This document shows, piece by piece, positions 16,980 through 25,690 of a stretch of DNA of 39,898 nt (positions are counted from its first letter, which is position 1; the number at the start of each line of letters is the position of its first letter). The DNA lies in contig JAVBLV010000107.1 of NCBI GenBank assembly GCA_031553195.1, forward strand, positions 1-39,898, in the 5' to 3' direction. The position numbers were made by a program, and so were the translations under genes. Source of the DNA: JAVBLV01 sp031553195 (lineage in GTDB: Bacteria > Bacteroidota > Bacteroidia > Bacteroidales > P3). The notes below the pieces were generated by a model. That model saw nothing but the letters and a program-made list of their open reading frames with translations, searched no databases and was not told the DNA's origin.

Positions 16980-18074
16980 CTAGCAGTTGTCAAAAATTTG
17001 GAGTAATTTTTTTTCTTCGTTTTCCCAACAAAACTCTGTTTGCGCTTTAAGAAAGATTTTATGTTTATCGGTTTTTGTTTCCCATTCCAACAATGTCGAT
17101 TGAATAACGCCTGCAAGATATTCAGGTTCATAATGAGAAATCAATTCTCCAACGTCAAAAGCGTCCACTACATTTCGAATTTCAGGAAAATCGCTGGCCA
17201 GAACCGGAACTTCCGCATGAATAAAATCAAAAATCCGGTTAGGAAGAGAATAATAATAATTTAAGCCTTTATTCTCAAGAAGACTGATTCCCAAATCTGC
17301 CGAAATAGTATACGCATGTAAATCTTCCAAAGGAATTTTTCCATAAAAAACGACCTTGTCTTCCAGTTTTTGCTTTTTTACATAGCTTTTCAAATTTTCG
17401 TAAATATCTCCTGTTCCCAAAACACAGAATACAACATCGTCTAAATAGGGCATGGCATTTATCACCCATTCCACTCCTCTTCCCATATTCACAGAACCTT
17501 GATATAATATTATTTTTTTATCTTTAAAAGTAAGTCGGGGACAGATTTCTTGATGTTTACATAAAGATAAATTACGGATCACCTCCATATGAATGCCGTA
17601 TTTTTGTTTATATATATCGGCAATGGATTGACAAACCGTATAGCTATTGGCAAGTTTGGGGAAAACGAATGCTTCTATTTTTTCCCAAACATGTTTTACG
17701 AAAGGTTTATTTACCAGTTCGGGCGTTTCGGGAAACATTTCATGAGCGTCAAATACGAGTTTCTTTTTCCGTATGCGGCTTGCAAAATAATTGGGTAACA
17801 AAGTATCTGTGTCGTTAGATAAAAAAATATCAACATTAACGAAGAGTAGATACCAAAATAAACGGAGATTATATTCAGCGTAAAAAAGAAAAGTTCTACG
17901 AAACAATAACTTAAAACGCTTAATATTATATTCTCTTTGAACAGGCTTGCTTTCGGGCAATATCCGTCCGATCAACAATACCTTATATTGATGTTGATGT
18001 AAACTAGTTGCAATTCTATCAATCCGTTGGTCGGTAACTAAATCGTTTGTAACGGAGATAACTACTCTTTTCAT
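16980..18074 (-). CDS. Glycosyltransferase, GT4-like
   Basis: 364 residues. The N-terminal Rossmann-like domain begins MKRVVISVTNDLVTDQRIDR, a common opening of Bacteroidota GT4 enzymes. VFDAHEMFPETPEL at about residue 110 is the EH/DAHE-type motif. The C-terminal nucleotide-sugar domain shows KIILYQGSVNMGRGVEW (about 188-204), VVFYGKIPLEDLHAY, then ADLGISLLENKGLNYYYSLP and NRIFDFIHAEVPVLASDFPE, which holds the region of the conserved glutamate motif. The donor and acceptor sugars are unknown. It stands where atpB is usually found after the AtpZ genes, 38 bases behind the gene at 18113 and probably in its transcript. Confidence 0.88.
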   Translation of the reverse strand: MKRVVISVTNDLVTDQRIDRIATSLHQHQYKVLLIGRILPESKPVQREYNIKRFKLLFRRTFLFYAEYNLRLFWYLLFVNVDIFLSNDTDTLLPNYFASRIRKKKLVFDAHEMFPETPELVNKPFVKHVWEKIEAFVFPKLANSYTVCQSIADIYKQKYGIHMEVIRNLSLCKHQEICPRLTFKDKKIILYQGSVNMGRGVEWVINAMPYLDDVVFCVLGTGDIYENLKSYVKKQKLEDKVVFYGKIPLEDLHAYTISADLGISLLENKGLNYYYSLPNRIFDFIHAEVPVLASDFPEIRNVVDAFDVGELISHYEPEYLAGVIQSTLLEWETKTDKHKIFLKAQTEFCWENEEKKLLQIFDNC

Positions 18075-18112
18075 AAGGAGGATACCGGCAATTATTTGCC
18101 TCTCGAAATATC

Positions 18113-18502
18113 TTATTTTGGATTTTTATTGTTGGAAACCGTTTTGGATAATCTGGACAATGAGTGCGTTTCGAAAACAGAAAAGCAAATGTACAAAAAT
18201 ATAAACACAGGAAGAAAAGAGACTACATCTGAAGAAAAAGCCAATCCTAAAATTAAAAAGGCAAGATATGAAACAATTTTTATCCCATTAGAAACCATCA
18301 ATCCCCGAACAAATTTTTCGGGTTTTTTTTGGATTTTCTTCAAAAACAAAAAATGAACGCCAACCGTAATGATGAAAAAGAATAAAAGAATTAGTAAATA
18401 AGCTTTTGTACAATATTGAGGAATCGTAAAATATGCAATACTTAATAAAAATGCGAGAACCAAAAATAAAATGATGGCTTTTTTTAAATAGGAAACGAAC
18501 AT
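18113..18502 (-). CDS. Small membrane protein of the ATP-synthase leader block
   Basis: 129 residues with four hydrophobic segments (FVSYLKKAIILFLVLAFLL, YLLILLFFFIITVGVHFLFL, GIKIVSYLAFLILGLAF and VSFLPVFIFLYICFSVFE). There is no known catalytic motif. In Bacteroidota a protein of this size and topology commonly sits between AtpZ and atpB, so an accessory role in ATP synthase assembly or ion supply (AtpI-like) is inferred from position only. Here atpB does not follow. The gap to AtpZ is about 50 bases, and it should be co-transcribed with it. Confidence 0.75.
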   Translation of the reverse strand: MFVSYLKKAIILFLVLAFLLSIAYFTIPQYCTKAYLLILLFFFIITVGVHFLFLKKIQKKPEKFVRGLMVSNGIKIVSYLAFLILGLAFSSDVVSFLPVFIFLYICFSVFETHSLSRLSKTVSNNKNPK

Positions 18503-18554
18503 ACGGAATAAATTAGTAATTTAATAAATGACTTTCATCGGTCGGATAACGCGT

Positions 18555-18779
18555 TTATTTTTTTCTGAAAAAATCTTTCAATACGGTATACAAAGCGAGA
18601 AAGATAGAAAGCAAAATACAAATAAGACTACATACAGGAAATTTTGTCTGAAGATATTCATCTAATTTAATGCCTAAAAAAGTTCCTGCAAGTATAATTA
18701 CAATCATCTGAACGGCAATTGAAGAATATTTGGCATATTCTTTCAAAGGGTTTTCATCGGACTTATCTCTTTTTTTCAT
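18555..18779 (-). CDS. AtpZ/AtpI-like protein (F0F1 ATPase gene 1 family)
   Basis: 74 residues from ATG 18779 (MKKRDKSDENPLKEYAKYSS). A longer frame reaching 18872 lies inside the bactofilin gene and is not credible. Two transmembrane helices (IAVQMIVIILAGTFLGIKLD and VCSLICILLSIFLALYTVL) match the ATPase_gene1 (AtpZ) family, proposed to handle Mg2+ or Ca2+ entry for the ATP synthase. Its start overlaps the bactofilin stop by 17 bases, so translation is probably coupled. The rest of the atp operon is not in the window. Confidence 0.85.
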   Translation of the reverse strand: MKKRDKSDENPLKEYAKYSSIAVQMIVIILAGTFLGIKLDEYLQTKFPVCSLICILLSIFLALYTVLKDFFRKK

Positions 18780-19278
18780 TTTTATGAAACATAAACTTTG
18801 CTTGTTTTTCTGCGTGTCCCTGCTGTTCTTTTTTCTTTTGTTCTTCAGTAGGTTTAGGAAGAGGCATCTCAAGTTTTAGGTCGAGTCCGTTTTCTTGATT
18901 CACTTCCTTTACTTTTGTCTGTTCGATAGAGTTTTCCGCTTCTCCCATGAAACATTTACCCGAAAAAACAGCTCCGGGTTCTATAGACAACTTCCCAATA
19001 TTAATATCGCCGTCTATCTTACTTGTTTTCTGTAGAGAGAGTAACTCATACACCTTCACATTCCCACAAACCGTACCTGAAAAGTCGGCGTTTTGGCAAA
19101 CAATATTTCCCTCTATCCGCCCCGTTTGCCCCAATACGAGTTTTCCCTTAAGTTTAATGTTCCCTTGAAGCGTCCCATCAATACGGAAATCGCCGTTAGA
19201 AATAATTTCCCCTATTATCTTAGTCCCTGATCCCAGTAGATTAATGGATGAACTTTCGTTTTCAATTGTTTTTGCCAT
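18763..19278 (-). CDS. Bactofilin, polymer-forming cytoskeletal protein
   Basis: 171 residues. Residues 13-110 form the right-handed beta-helix of DUF583: LLGSGTKIIGEIISNGDFRI, DGTLQGNIKLKGKLVLGQTG, then RIEGNIVCQNADFSGTVCGN and KIDGDINIGKLSIEPGAVF. A charged, disordered tail follows (PKPTEEQKKKEQQGHAEKQ). Bactofilins self-assemble without nucleotide into membrane-associated filaments that position wall and surface machinery. It lies between PorW and AtpZ, a neighbourhood seen across Bacteroidota. Confidence 0.93.
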   Translation of the reverse strand: MAKTIENESSSINLLGSGTKIIGEIISNGDFRIDGTLQGNIKLKGKLVLGQTGRIEGNIVCQNADFSGTVCGNVKVYELLSLQKTSKIDGDINIGKLSIEPGAVFSGKCFMGEAENSIEQTKVKEVNQENGLDLKLEMPLPKPTEEQKKKEQQGHAEKQAKFMFHKNEKKR

Positions 19279-19380
19279 AATTAGAACGTATTTATAGTGA
19301 GTGCGACCTATTTTTCCCGGAAATTTACATTAATATGAATTTCCTCGTCAGATCCAGTTTATTGCAAGAGAATCAAACGG

Positions 19381-19388
19381 CAAATATA
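19381..19388 (-). promoter_or_regulatory. -7 box TATATTTG for bactofilin-atpZ
   Basis: CAAATATA on the plus strand, 103 bases before the bactofilin start and just behind the porW stop; no good -33 seen. Confidence 0.35.
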
Positions 19389-19398
19389 GAAAAAATGT

Positions 19399-22191
19399 TT
19401 ATTTAATGTAGTATTTTCTGAAAAATTTCTCATATGCATCAACGTTTTTCTGATTATAGAACGTAGGGTAGTTTTGCACCGATATAACAAAGCATTTATA
19501 ATATTTTTTATCTATCCCTTTTAAGATTTCGCTTCGCTGGGTAAGAAAATTATAATAATCCATTGCCTTAGCGGCATTAGCAAACCGTTGCACCGTAACC
19601 ATATGCTGCGTTGAAGTAAATGTCAATTCTCCGCTTTTCAAATTTTCGATTGAAAAATATTGTAGATCAAAGTCCGAAATTTTTGTATGTAATTCCGTTA
19701 CATTTACGTTATTGCCATCAGCCAGAAGAATAAAATAATGATCAATATTTTCCCTGTATCGATATACTAAACTTTCCGGAGGCAATTCATCCGATTCTGT
19801 AGTTGTTGAAACAGGTTGTGTTCCAGTTTTGCTTCCGCGCCCAACGCTATCGTTAACAACAGCAGAGCCATTCGATTCAACGCTTTCCGAAACGTCGGCC
19901 AAGCTTTCGCCGGATTCTTCTTCATCGCCCTCGCTTGTATATTCAAATTTTTCGGATTTCAGGAGTTCCAACTGTTTTCTTATAAGAGGAATGATCTCAT
20001 GTTGAGGATAATTTTTTACAATATATTCAAGTTTTGATATGAGAACCCTTTTCCCCTGTATTTTCCCCAAAGACAGGGCTTCCAAATATAAAAATTTAGG
20101 CGTAAGTTCCGGTTTACGGTAAGCTTCGACAGCCGATCTGGCTTTTAGAGCGACATCGCGATATTTTTTTGCTTGGAATTCGAGGTAGATCGTCTCATAT
20201 TCTTTTTGTGCAATATTTTCGCGTTTGCTCATTTCTTCGAAATAATTTTCATCCCTTATCAAATTTGCATAATCGCTGTCCGGAAAGCCTCTTAAAATAA
20301 GATTTTTATAATAGTTGGCATTGGGCGTGTCGCCCTTCTGGTCGTAAATGCGGTATAATTGATAATAGGCGGGCAAAACATAAGGATAAGAAGGATACCG
20401 GTCGGATAATTTTAATAAGATTTCCAACGCCTTGGCATCGTTTTTTAACCCGTCATTATAAATGAACCCTGCATTTAACATCGCTTTTGCAATTTCGTTA
20501 TTTGCGCTGTCTTTCTGCTTTTGCGTGGTCAGCAGGTTTTTTAAATAGTATTCTTTACTATAAGGATCGTTCTCTTTAGATTTGTCTATGTCTTTGAGAT
20601 TTGCTGTACTTGCCGAAGTTGTGTCATTTTCATCTGTTTCGGTTTCCTCTTCCTCCATATCTTTTTCTTCGAAAGAAGACATTTCTTTATTGCTCAACCG
20701 CCAATTATCGGTCAAAGGACGTTTTCCCCAAACCCTCGAGAAACTCTCTTTCCCCTTTTGAACAGTAGACTCATTATAAAAATACCAATTCCCTTTCAAT
20801 GCATTGGAACTCTCTTTCATGGTTTGGGAGGTAGCCGCTATCATCTCCTGCTCCAATCGTTCCTGTTCTTTTTGTTTGAGATGGGCAATGCTTTTTTCTA
20901 TCATTTTGTTTTGCTCAGACGGAGACATCTCAGAGACCTTTAAAATACTATCCAGATTATTAATCGTATGTAGATTTTCAACCAAGGTAGTTAAAATCGT
21001 TTGTTTACCTTTTATCTTTTCATAATTCGGATATTCGGAATTCATAAGAGCCAAAGCCGTATCGTAATATTGTTGCGCAGATTCATAATCTTCAAACAAA
21101 TCGTAATACGTATCGGCAAGGATGAGAGAAGATTTTAATTTTTGCGATTTATTCGAAACACTTACAGAAACAGACTGTTTCCAGTAATCGCATGCCTTTA
21201 TTGCATCTTTAGAAGCCATTGACACTTCGCCTAAAGCATAGTATATCTGATCTTGGTACTCTTCATTCTTTTTGTCTTTCAACATTTTCGTTAAAAGTTT
21301 AATGATATTTTTCCCATTGCCTGTTTTCAAATTATAACAGGAAGCCAGATTGATTTTTGCATTAAATTCCATTTCATAAGGAGAACCTCTACGGATCACT
21401 TTCTCGTAATACTTGGCCGCAGTAGTGCGTTTTTTTTGTAACTGAAAGATCTGGCCTAATATAAAATATTGACGGGTATTCAATTTTCTATTATTATTTT
21501 CTTCGATAGAAATATTCAAATATTGAATCGCATTGGAATATTTCTGCTGAGCGATAGCAGCATCAGCATAAATCGGATAAATCTTTTTTTTCAATTTAGC
21601 CGGCGCCTTTTTATTGTCAATCAACGTTTTTAGTTGAGCTAACGTAGATTCGGCCAAACTGTATTGCTTATCCTGCACCATACAATTGGCATACCATATC
21701 ATGGCTTCAAATGCTTGAGGAGAATCTTTATATTGAGAAATAATAAGCCTGAAAGTTGCCGCCGCCGCCGCATAATCCTGCTTATAAAACTGCGCCTTTC
21801 CAATCAATAAATAACAATCTTTTACCCAATTTATATGTTCTTTCCCTTTTATTGAAATAGAATGTTTTTTTATCCCTTTAGTTCCTTTTTCTATTGCCCT
21901 GTCTAATTGAGGATTCATTGAAATGGCATCTTCTTTGGATCCCAGTTGAAAAATTCTTAAAACATTGGTGTAATCATCTTTATTTTTTAATTTCAATTGC
22001 TTTACGGCATCTTGCAAACTCTGATCTCCGTTCCACCAAACATTATAATGAGTGGTCAGATTATGATATCTTACATTAAAAAATCCTGCTTTTTTAGTGG
22101 AGCATGAGTTGTTTAACAAAACAACCGCCCCTAGCAAAAAGGGCAGCAAGCAAATAAATTTGAAACGGTTCTTGAAAAAAGAATAATTCAT
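19399..22191 (-). CDS. porW: PorW/SprE-type TPR lipoprotein of the type IX secretion system
   Basis: 930 residues from ATG 22191 (MNYSFFKNRFKFICLLPFLL); a longer frame to 22221 adds an unlikely basic peptide before the signal sequence. A lipoprotein signal ends with Cys30 (LLNNSC). Directly after it come KKAGFFNVRYHNLTTHYNVW and WNGD, the PorW/SprE signature. Many TPR-like helix pairs follow (AQFYKQDYAAAAATFRLI, GQIFQLQKKRTTAAKYYEKV, LADTYYDLFEDYESAQQYYD). Two acidic serine-rich linkers lie near residues 535 and 780. The C-terminal domain ends VISVQNYPTFYNQKNVDAYE, as in the family. PorW links the outer-membrane T9SS channel to the PorLM motor side, so the cell probably secretes proteins by T9SS. 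First gene of the block with bactofilin and AtpZ. Confidence 0.88.
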   Translation of the reverse strand: MNYSFFKNRFKFICLLPFLLGAVVLLNNSCSTKKAGFFNVRYHNLTTHYNVWWNGDQSLQDAVKQLKLKNKDDYTNVLRIFQLGSKEDAISMNPQLDRAIEKGTKGIKKHSISIKGKEHINWVKDCYLLIGKAQFYKQDYAAAAATFRLIISQYKDSPQAFEAMIWYANCMVQDKQYSLAESTLAQLKTLIDNKKAPAKLKKKIYPIYADAAIAQQKYSNAIQYLNISIEENNNRKLNTRQYFILGQIFQLQKKRTTAAKYYEKVIRRGSPYEMEFNAKINLASCYNLKTGNGKNIIKLLTKMLKDKKNEEYQDQIYYALGEVSMASKDAIKACDYWKQSVSVSVSNKSQKLKSSLILADTYYDLFEDYESAQQYYDTALALMNSEYPNYEKIKGKQTILTTLVENLHTINNLDSILKVSEMSPSEQNKMIEKSIAHLKQKEQERLEQEMIAATSQTMKESSNALKGNWYFYNESTVQKGKESFSRVWGKRPLTDNWRLSNKEMSSFEEKDMEEEETETDENDTTSASTANLKDIDKSKENDPYSKEYYLKNLLTTQKQKDSANNEIAKAMLNAGFIYNDGLKNDAKALEILLKLSDRYPSYPYVLPAYYQLYRIYDQKGDTPNANYYKNLILRGFPDSDYANLIRDENYFEEMSKRENIAQKEYETIYLEFQAKKYRDVALKARSAVEAYRKPELTPKFLYLEALSLGKIQGKRVLISKLEYIVKNYPQHEIIPLIRKQLELLKSEKFEYTSEGDEEESGESLADVSESVESNGSAVVNDSVGRGSKTGTQPVSTTTESDELPPESLVYRYRENIDHYFILLADGNNVNVTELHTKISDFDLQYFSIENLKSGELTFTSTQHMVTVQRFANAAKAMDYYNFLTQRSEILKGIDKKYYKCFVISVQNYPTFYNQKNVDAYEKFFRKYYIK

Positions 22192-22708
22192 TGACGGTCT
22201 TCTTCGAACATAAGTACACAACTAACCTTTGGTATAACTTACAAATTGAAAATTTATTTTAGGAAAGATCAAAATTTAGCTTATGCTTTCTCCTATCCGA
22301 ATTGCAAATATAAATCAGCATTCAAATACTTTGATCGCTACGCAATAAATTCAGTCCAAAATTAATACTAATTTTTTACTTCAAAAATCGATTTACTTTT
22401 GCGAGAATTTCATAAAAAAAGAGAGAAACTCCAATAAACAAAAACAACATATAAATTATGATTTCTATAAAATTTTCTTTATATCAATTAAATATATATT
22501 TTATGTATTTGATATTCAAAATATTACTTTTTGCTTCCAAACATAAAGGATCCCTAATATAGTGGTATCCGGCAAATAATTATGCAATTTTATATGATTG
22601 CTTTATATACATATAATTACAAATAGATATCATATTTAGAAATACTGAAATTAATATTTCTAGATGGATTCAAATTTTATTTCTTGATCTCATTTTTCTT
22701 TTCCATTA
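22192..22708. other. Very AT-rich intergenic region
   Basis: No gene recognised. Contains possible minus-strand -7 boxes (for example CAAATATA at 22305-22312) that could serve porW, none with a good -33 partner. Confidence 0.5.
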
Positions 22709-22740
22709 TTTGTATAAATTAAAAACATTATTTACATTTG
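22709..22740 (+). promoter_or_regulatory. Orphan promoter TTTG-N20-TACATTTG
   Basis: TTTG 22709-22712 and TACATTTG 22733-22740 are a full match to the Bacteroidota consensus with ideal spacing, yet no ordinary gene follows within 300 bases. A 30-codon frame starts seven bases after the box. Confidence 0.6.
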
Positions 22741-22746
22741 CATTTT

Positions 22747-22839
22747 ATGAACGAAGATTTTATTGATTTCAATGTATTAAACATATTATTTTTAAATAGC
22801 GTATATTTTAGATTGACTAATATTTTATTCATTTCGTAA
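22747..22839 (+). CDS. Candidate leaderless small protein, 30 residues
   Basis: ATG 22747 falls where transcription from the promoter at 22709-22740 should start, so the message would be leaderless. The peptide begins MNEDFIDFNVLNILFL and is mostly hydrophobic with a few charged residues; it ends at TAA 22837-22839. There is no homology I recognise. The alternative is that the promoter makes a small RNA and the frame is chance in AT-rich DNA. Confidence 0.25.
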   Translation: MNEDFIDFNVLNILFLNSVYFRLTNILFIS

Positions 22840-23069
22840 AATTTTTATTCTATATAAGAATATATCAAATAATCTCTCTATGTACGTTATTACAATTTAA
22901 TATGAATGCGTTAATAATAGTATTTGATCTATCGATTTAATAATGATTTCCTTACTGAATATATGTTGTTTTTATTTATTAACCCTGACAGGATAGATAA
23001 GTTAGGAAAGTGGAACTATTATAATAATTAATAATTAGGCAAAGAAACCGCCTTCAAATAACTACGCAT

Positions 23070-23531
23070 ATGAGTTTTATACGTATATGGATACATGCAG
23101 TTTTTGGGACTGAGAAAATACTTCCGGTTATAGAAGATGAAGGGCGTATAATTTTATTTAATCACATACAAGAATATGCAAAAACAAAAGAAATTCATCT
23201 GGATAGCATCGGAGGTTATCAAGAACATGTGCATTTATTGCTATCTATGAATCGATATCAGAATGTTAGCGATTTGATTCAACATATCAGAGGGGAATCT
23301 TCTTATTGGGCAAATAAACAAAAATTATTTACCCAACGCCTTCAATGGGATGAACATTATTTTGCCATATCGGTCAGTCAGTTTCATATTTCCGGAATTC
23401 GCCGATATATCCGCAATCAGGAACAACTTCATCTTATACAAAATTTCCACGATGAATTAGAGGGATTTAAAGAAAAGAATGGGTGGGACAGAATTGCATA
23501 CGAATATACTAATAATAAAACAAATATTTAA
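23070..23531 (+). CDS. RAYT-like IS200/IS605-superfamily Y1 transposase
   Basis: 153 residues of the Y1_Tnp (HUH) family: opening MSFIRIWIHAVFGT, divalent-metal HUH motif HVH (His53, His55), and catalytic Tyr113 in RRYIRNQEQLH. LIQHIRGESSYWANKQKLF and WDEHYFAISVS match the stand-alone chromosomal type common in Bacteroidota. The active site appears complete, unlike every other transposase in this window except possibly the right-edge one. No tnpB partner and no clear subterminal hairpins flank it. It therefore looks like a REP-associated (RAYT-like) single-copy gene and not a typical IS200. It sits between two long AT-rich gaps with orphan promoters. Confidence 0.88.
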   Translation: MSFIRIWIHAVFGTEKILPVIEDEGRIILFNHIQEYAKTKEIHLDSIGGYQEHVHLLLSMNRYQNVSDLIQHIRGESSYWANKQKLFTQRLQWDEHYFAISVSQFHISGIRRYIRNQEQLHLIQNFHDELEGFKEKNGWDRIAYEYTNNKTNI

Positions 23532-24097
23532 ATTTTTAGAGTGTTCATTTACAAAAATATTCTCTTATTCGTTCATAAAATTTCCTGAAGTATTTTTCAA
23601 CTATTTTTGTCCGACAAGTTTAAGAAGTTATTTAAATTAGAACACTATATTTATAGAACCCTGAACGGGCGTAAGTAAGTATTATTTGGTATTCGCCGAA
23701 CCTTCCTTTTCCCAAAGCAGTCTTAACCCGGATTCTTTCCTGTAATAATTAATTTTCTTCATTGCATTCCAATATTTTATTCTTTTTTATATTCCTGTAA
23801 AATCCCTAATGTCAGAACAAAGGCATAAGTGATTGAAATTCCCATTACAATATTTAGTTCGTATTCTATCTATTTTCTTTTGGCTTGATTTTTTGTTTAT
23901 TAAGCTAATAAGATTGATATTTAACATAATGAATTCATAAAATAGTCATTTATTTATTCAACAGTCCGTTAAAAATTTACATATATCTAATAATCAGTAA
24001 ATTAAAAACAAACCAATATTTTTTTAATCGCCTTATCTTCAGTATTTTACAGATTTCAAATATCCTCGTTTCTAAAAATATACCGAACTATTGTTTA
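23532..24097. other. AT-rich region downstream of the RAYT-like gene
   Basis: No coding region recognised. The segment AACCCTGAACGGGCG at about 23657 and AACCCTGACAGG at about 22980 place a short CCCTGA motif on each side of the transposase gene. Confidence 0.45.
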
Positions 24098-24127
24098 TTG
24101 CAACTGCAATTTTATGTATTATATTTG
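24098..24127 (+). promoter_or_regulatory. Orphan promoter TTG-N19-TATATTTG
   Basis: TTG 24098-24100 and TATATTTG 24120-24127. As with the promoter at 22709, an ATG follows almost at once (24129) and no normal gene lies behind it before the integrase at 24579. Confidence 0.5.
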
Positions 24128-24128
24128 C

Positions 24129-24194
24129 ATGATAATTTTATATATTTTATATTTATTGATGCATAATTATTTTAAATTGAGAGGAGGAAGTTAA
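24129..24194 (+). CDS. Candidate very small hydrophobic peptide, 21 residues
   Basis: The frame opens two bases after the -7 box, begins MIILYILYLLMHNYFK and ends in RGGS at TAA 24192-24194. An AGAGGAGGAAG purine run lies at its 3' end. It could be a leaderless membrane peptide, but a small RNA or chance is equally possible. Confidence 0.15.
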   Translation: MIILYILYLLMHNYFKLRGGS

Positions 24195-24578
24195 TTAGCA
24201 ATTCAACTATACTCCATAAGCTATAAACCTTACATTATTCAATCACTCAATTATTCAGCTATTCAATTATTCCAATAGTTCGTTAAAAATTATGCGGCTT
24301 TAGTTCCGAAATAAATAAGTTCTGTGAGTTTTGCAAAAGTACTAATTTGAGTTGAAAATAAGGAAAATAAAAACGCAAGTAATTGAAATCGTGTAAACGT
24401 AAAAAACTAAACACAGAACAGACTGCAAGAGAAATCAAAGTTGGGTTAGCAAGCCGTTAACAGGCTAATTTTATTAAAGTGGAATTTTATAGTGCAGTAT
24501 TTCATCTAATTGTATCGTTTTTCACTTTGTGATTTGAGGATTAGAAAGTAATTTTATTAATCTTCAAAAACACAAAAA
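24195..24578. other. Intergenic region before the integrase stump
   Basis: Carries a TTCAAT-rich repeat (24236-24276) and then a stretch resembling the usual leader of Bacteroidota integrases. No gene seen. Confidence 0.5.
24236..24276. repeat. ATTCAAT-type direct repeats, copy A
   Basis: Short units such as ATTCAAT and CTCAATTATTCA repeat here, preceded by CCATAAGCTATAAACC. The same arrangement (CCATAAGCTCTAACCC, then AATTCAATAATTCAATCC) is found at 37596-37651. Confidence 0.6.
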
Positions 24579-25013
24579 ATGGAAACAAAAAAGAGCACAT
24601 TTGCCTTGTTTTTCTACATCAACAGAACCCGTAAAGACAAGGAAGGACGTTGTCCGGTGTATTTACGCATCAGTGTAAACGGCACGCAAACCGCCGTCAG
24701 TATCAAACGTAGTATTTCCCCTGAGAATTGGAATAAGCAAGGATTCCCCAAAGGGAAATCAGATGAATCTAAAGACCTGAACAATTACATCAATATACTC
24801 CGTAACAAACTTTTTACCATTCAGGAGGAATTAATACTAAAGGAAAATTTTATTACTGCCGACATGTTCCGAATGTCATTGTTCGGAACCAATACAGACA
24901 AAGGTACAACATTGAAGGAATTACTCCAAGAACGTATTAACTTAGAGAAGAATCTTTATGAAAAAGGGGGAAAGTCCATAAGCGTGTATCTGTGCTATTG
25001 TCAATTTCACTAA
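24579..25013 (+). pseudogene. Tyrosine integrase, N-terminal stump
   Basis: The first about 130 of 144 residues are the Arm DNA-binding and start of the core-binding domain of Bacteroidota site-specific recombinases. They include METKKSTFALFFYINRTRKD, GRCPVYLRISVNGTQTAVSI and RSISPENWNKQGFPKG, then NKLFTIQEELILKENFITAD. Full enzymes run to about 400 residues and end with the R-H-R-Y catalytic domain, which is absent. The frame runs into foreign sequence (KSISVYLCYCQFH) near 24970, where a group II intron fragment begins. Such integrases drive conjugative transposons and islands, often at tRNA genes; two tRNA-Lys genes lie 0.8 kb downstream. Confidence 0.85.
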
Positions 25014-25023
25014 GCAAAAAGGG

Positions 25024-25686
25024 CTTGATTCACTCAACGAGTTGAATAAGGCATTGGAGCGTCGAGATCATCCCTTTGTACGCTATGTAGATGACTGTTT
25101 AATCTTCTGCAAGAGTAAACGAGCTGCTGAACAAACCAAAGAAGGCATCATCCGATTTATAGAAGAAGTGCTGTATCTCCGGGTAAATAAAGAGAAGACA
25201 AGTGCGGGTCATGTACGAGGGATGAAGTTACTCGGTTATAGCTCCTATGTCAAGTCAGGTGAATACCGCTTAAATGTCCATCCTAAAAGTTACGACAAAC
25301 TCAAAACCCGATTAAAGGAATTGACTGGTCGTAGTAATGGTATGGGATATAAAAAGCGGAAAACCTCTCTTCATTTATTTATCTGTGGCCGGCTTGAATA
25401 TTTTAAGTTGGCAGATATGAAGAGCCGGCTTCAAACATTGGATGAATGGTATGGGCGCAGGCTACGGATGTGTATTTGGAAATGCTGGAAGAAGACGAAG
25501 ACTCGTTACAATAACTTATGTAAGTGTGGGATAGATAAAGGAAAGGCATGGGAGTCGGCAAATACCCGAAAGGGTTACTGGCATATCTCCAATAGTTATA
25601 TCCTTGCCCGTGCGCTGAATAATGATAATTTGAGACGAGCCAATTATCCTTTCCTGCCGGACTGTTACCGTAAAGTTGTATCGTAA
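25024..25686 (+). pseudogene. Group II intron reverse transcriptase/maturase, 5'-truncated
   Basis: The frame enters as LDSLNELNKALERRDHPF and reaches the RT active site FVRYVDDCLIFCKSKRAAE (YVDD motif). It continues through the thumb (LYLRVNKEKTSAGHVRGMKL) to the group II maturase domain (SLHLFICGRLEYFKLADM, LDEWYGRRLRMCIWKCWKK, GYWHISNSYILARALNN) and ends at TAA 25684-25686. The first 200 or so residues with RT motifs 0-4 are missing, so it cannot reverse transcribe. No ATG begins it; translation, if any, would need TTG 25042. Confidence 0.88.
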
Positions 25687-25690
25687 GTAA

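Noticed and set aside
24236..24276. CRISPR-like repeat array
   Set aside because: Units are 7-12 bases, irregular, with no spacers of constant length and no cas genes.
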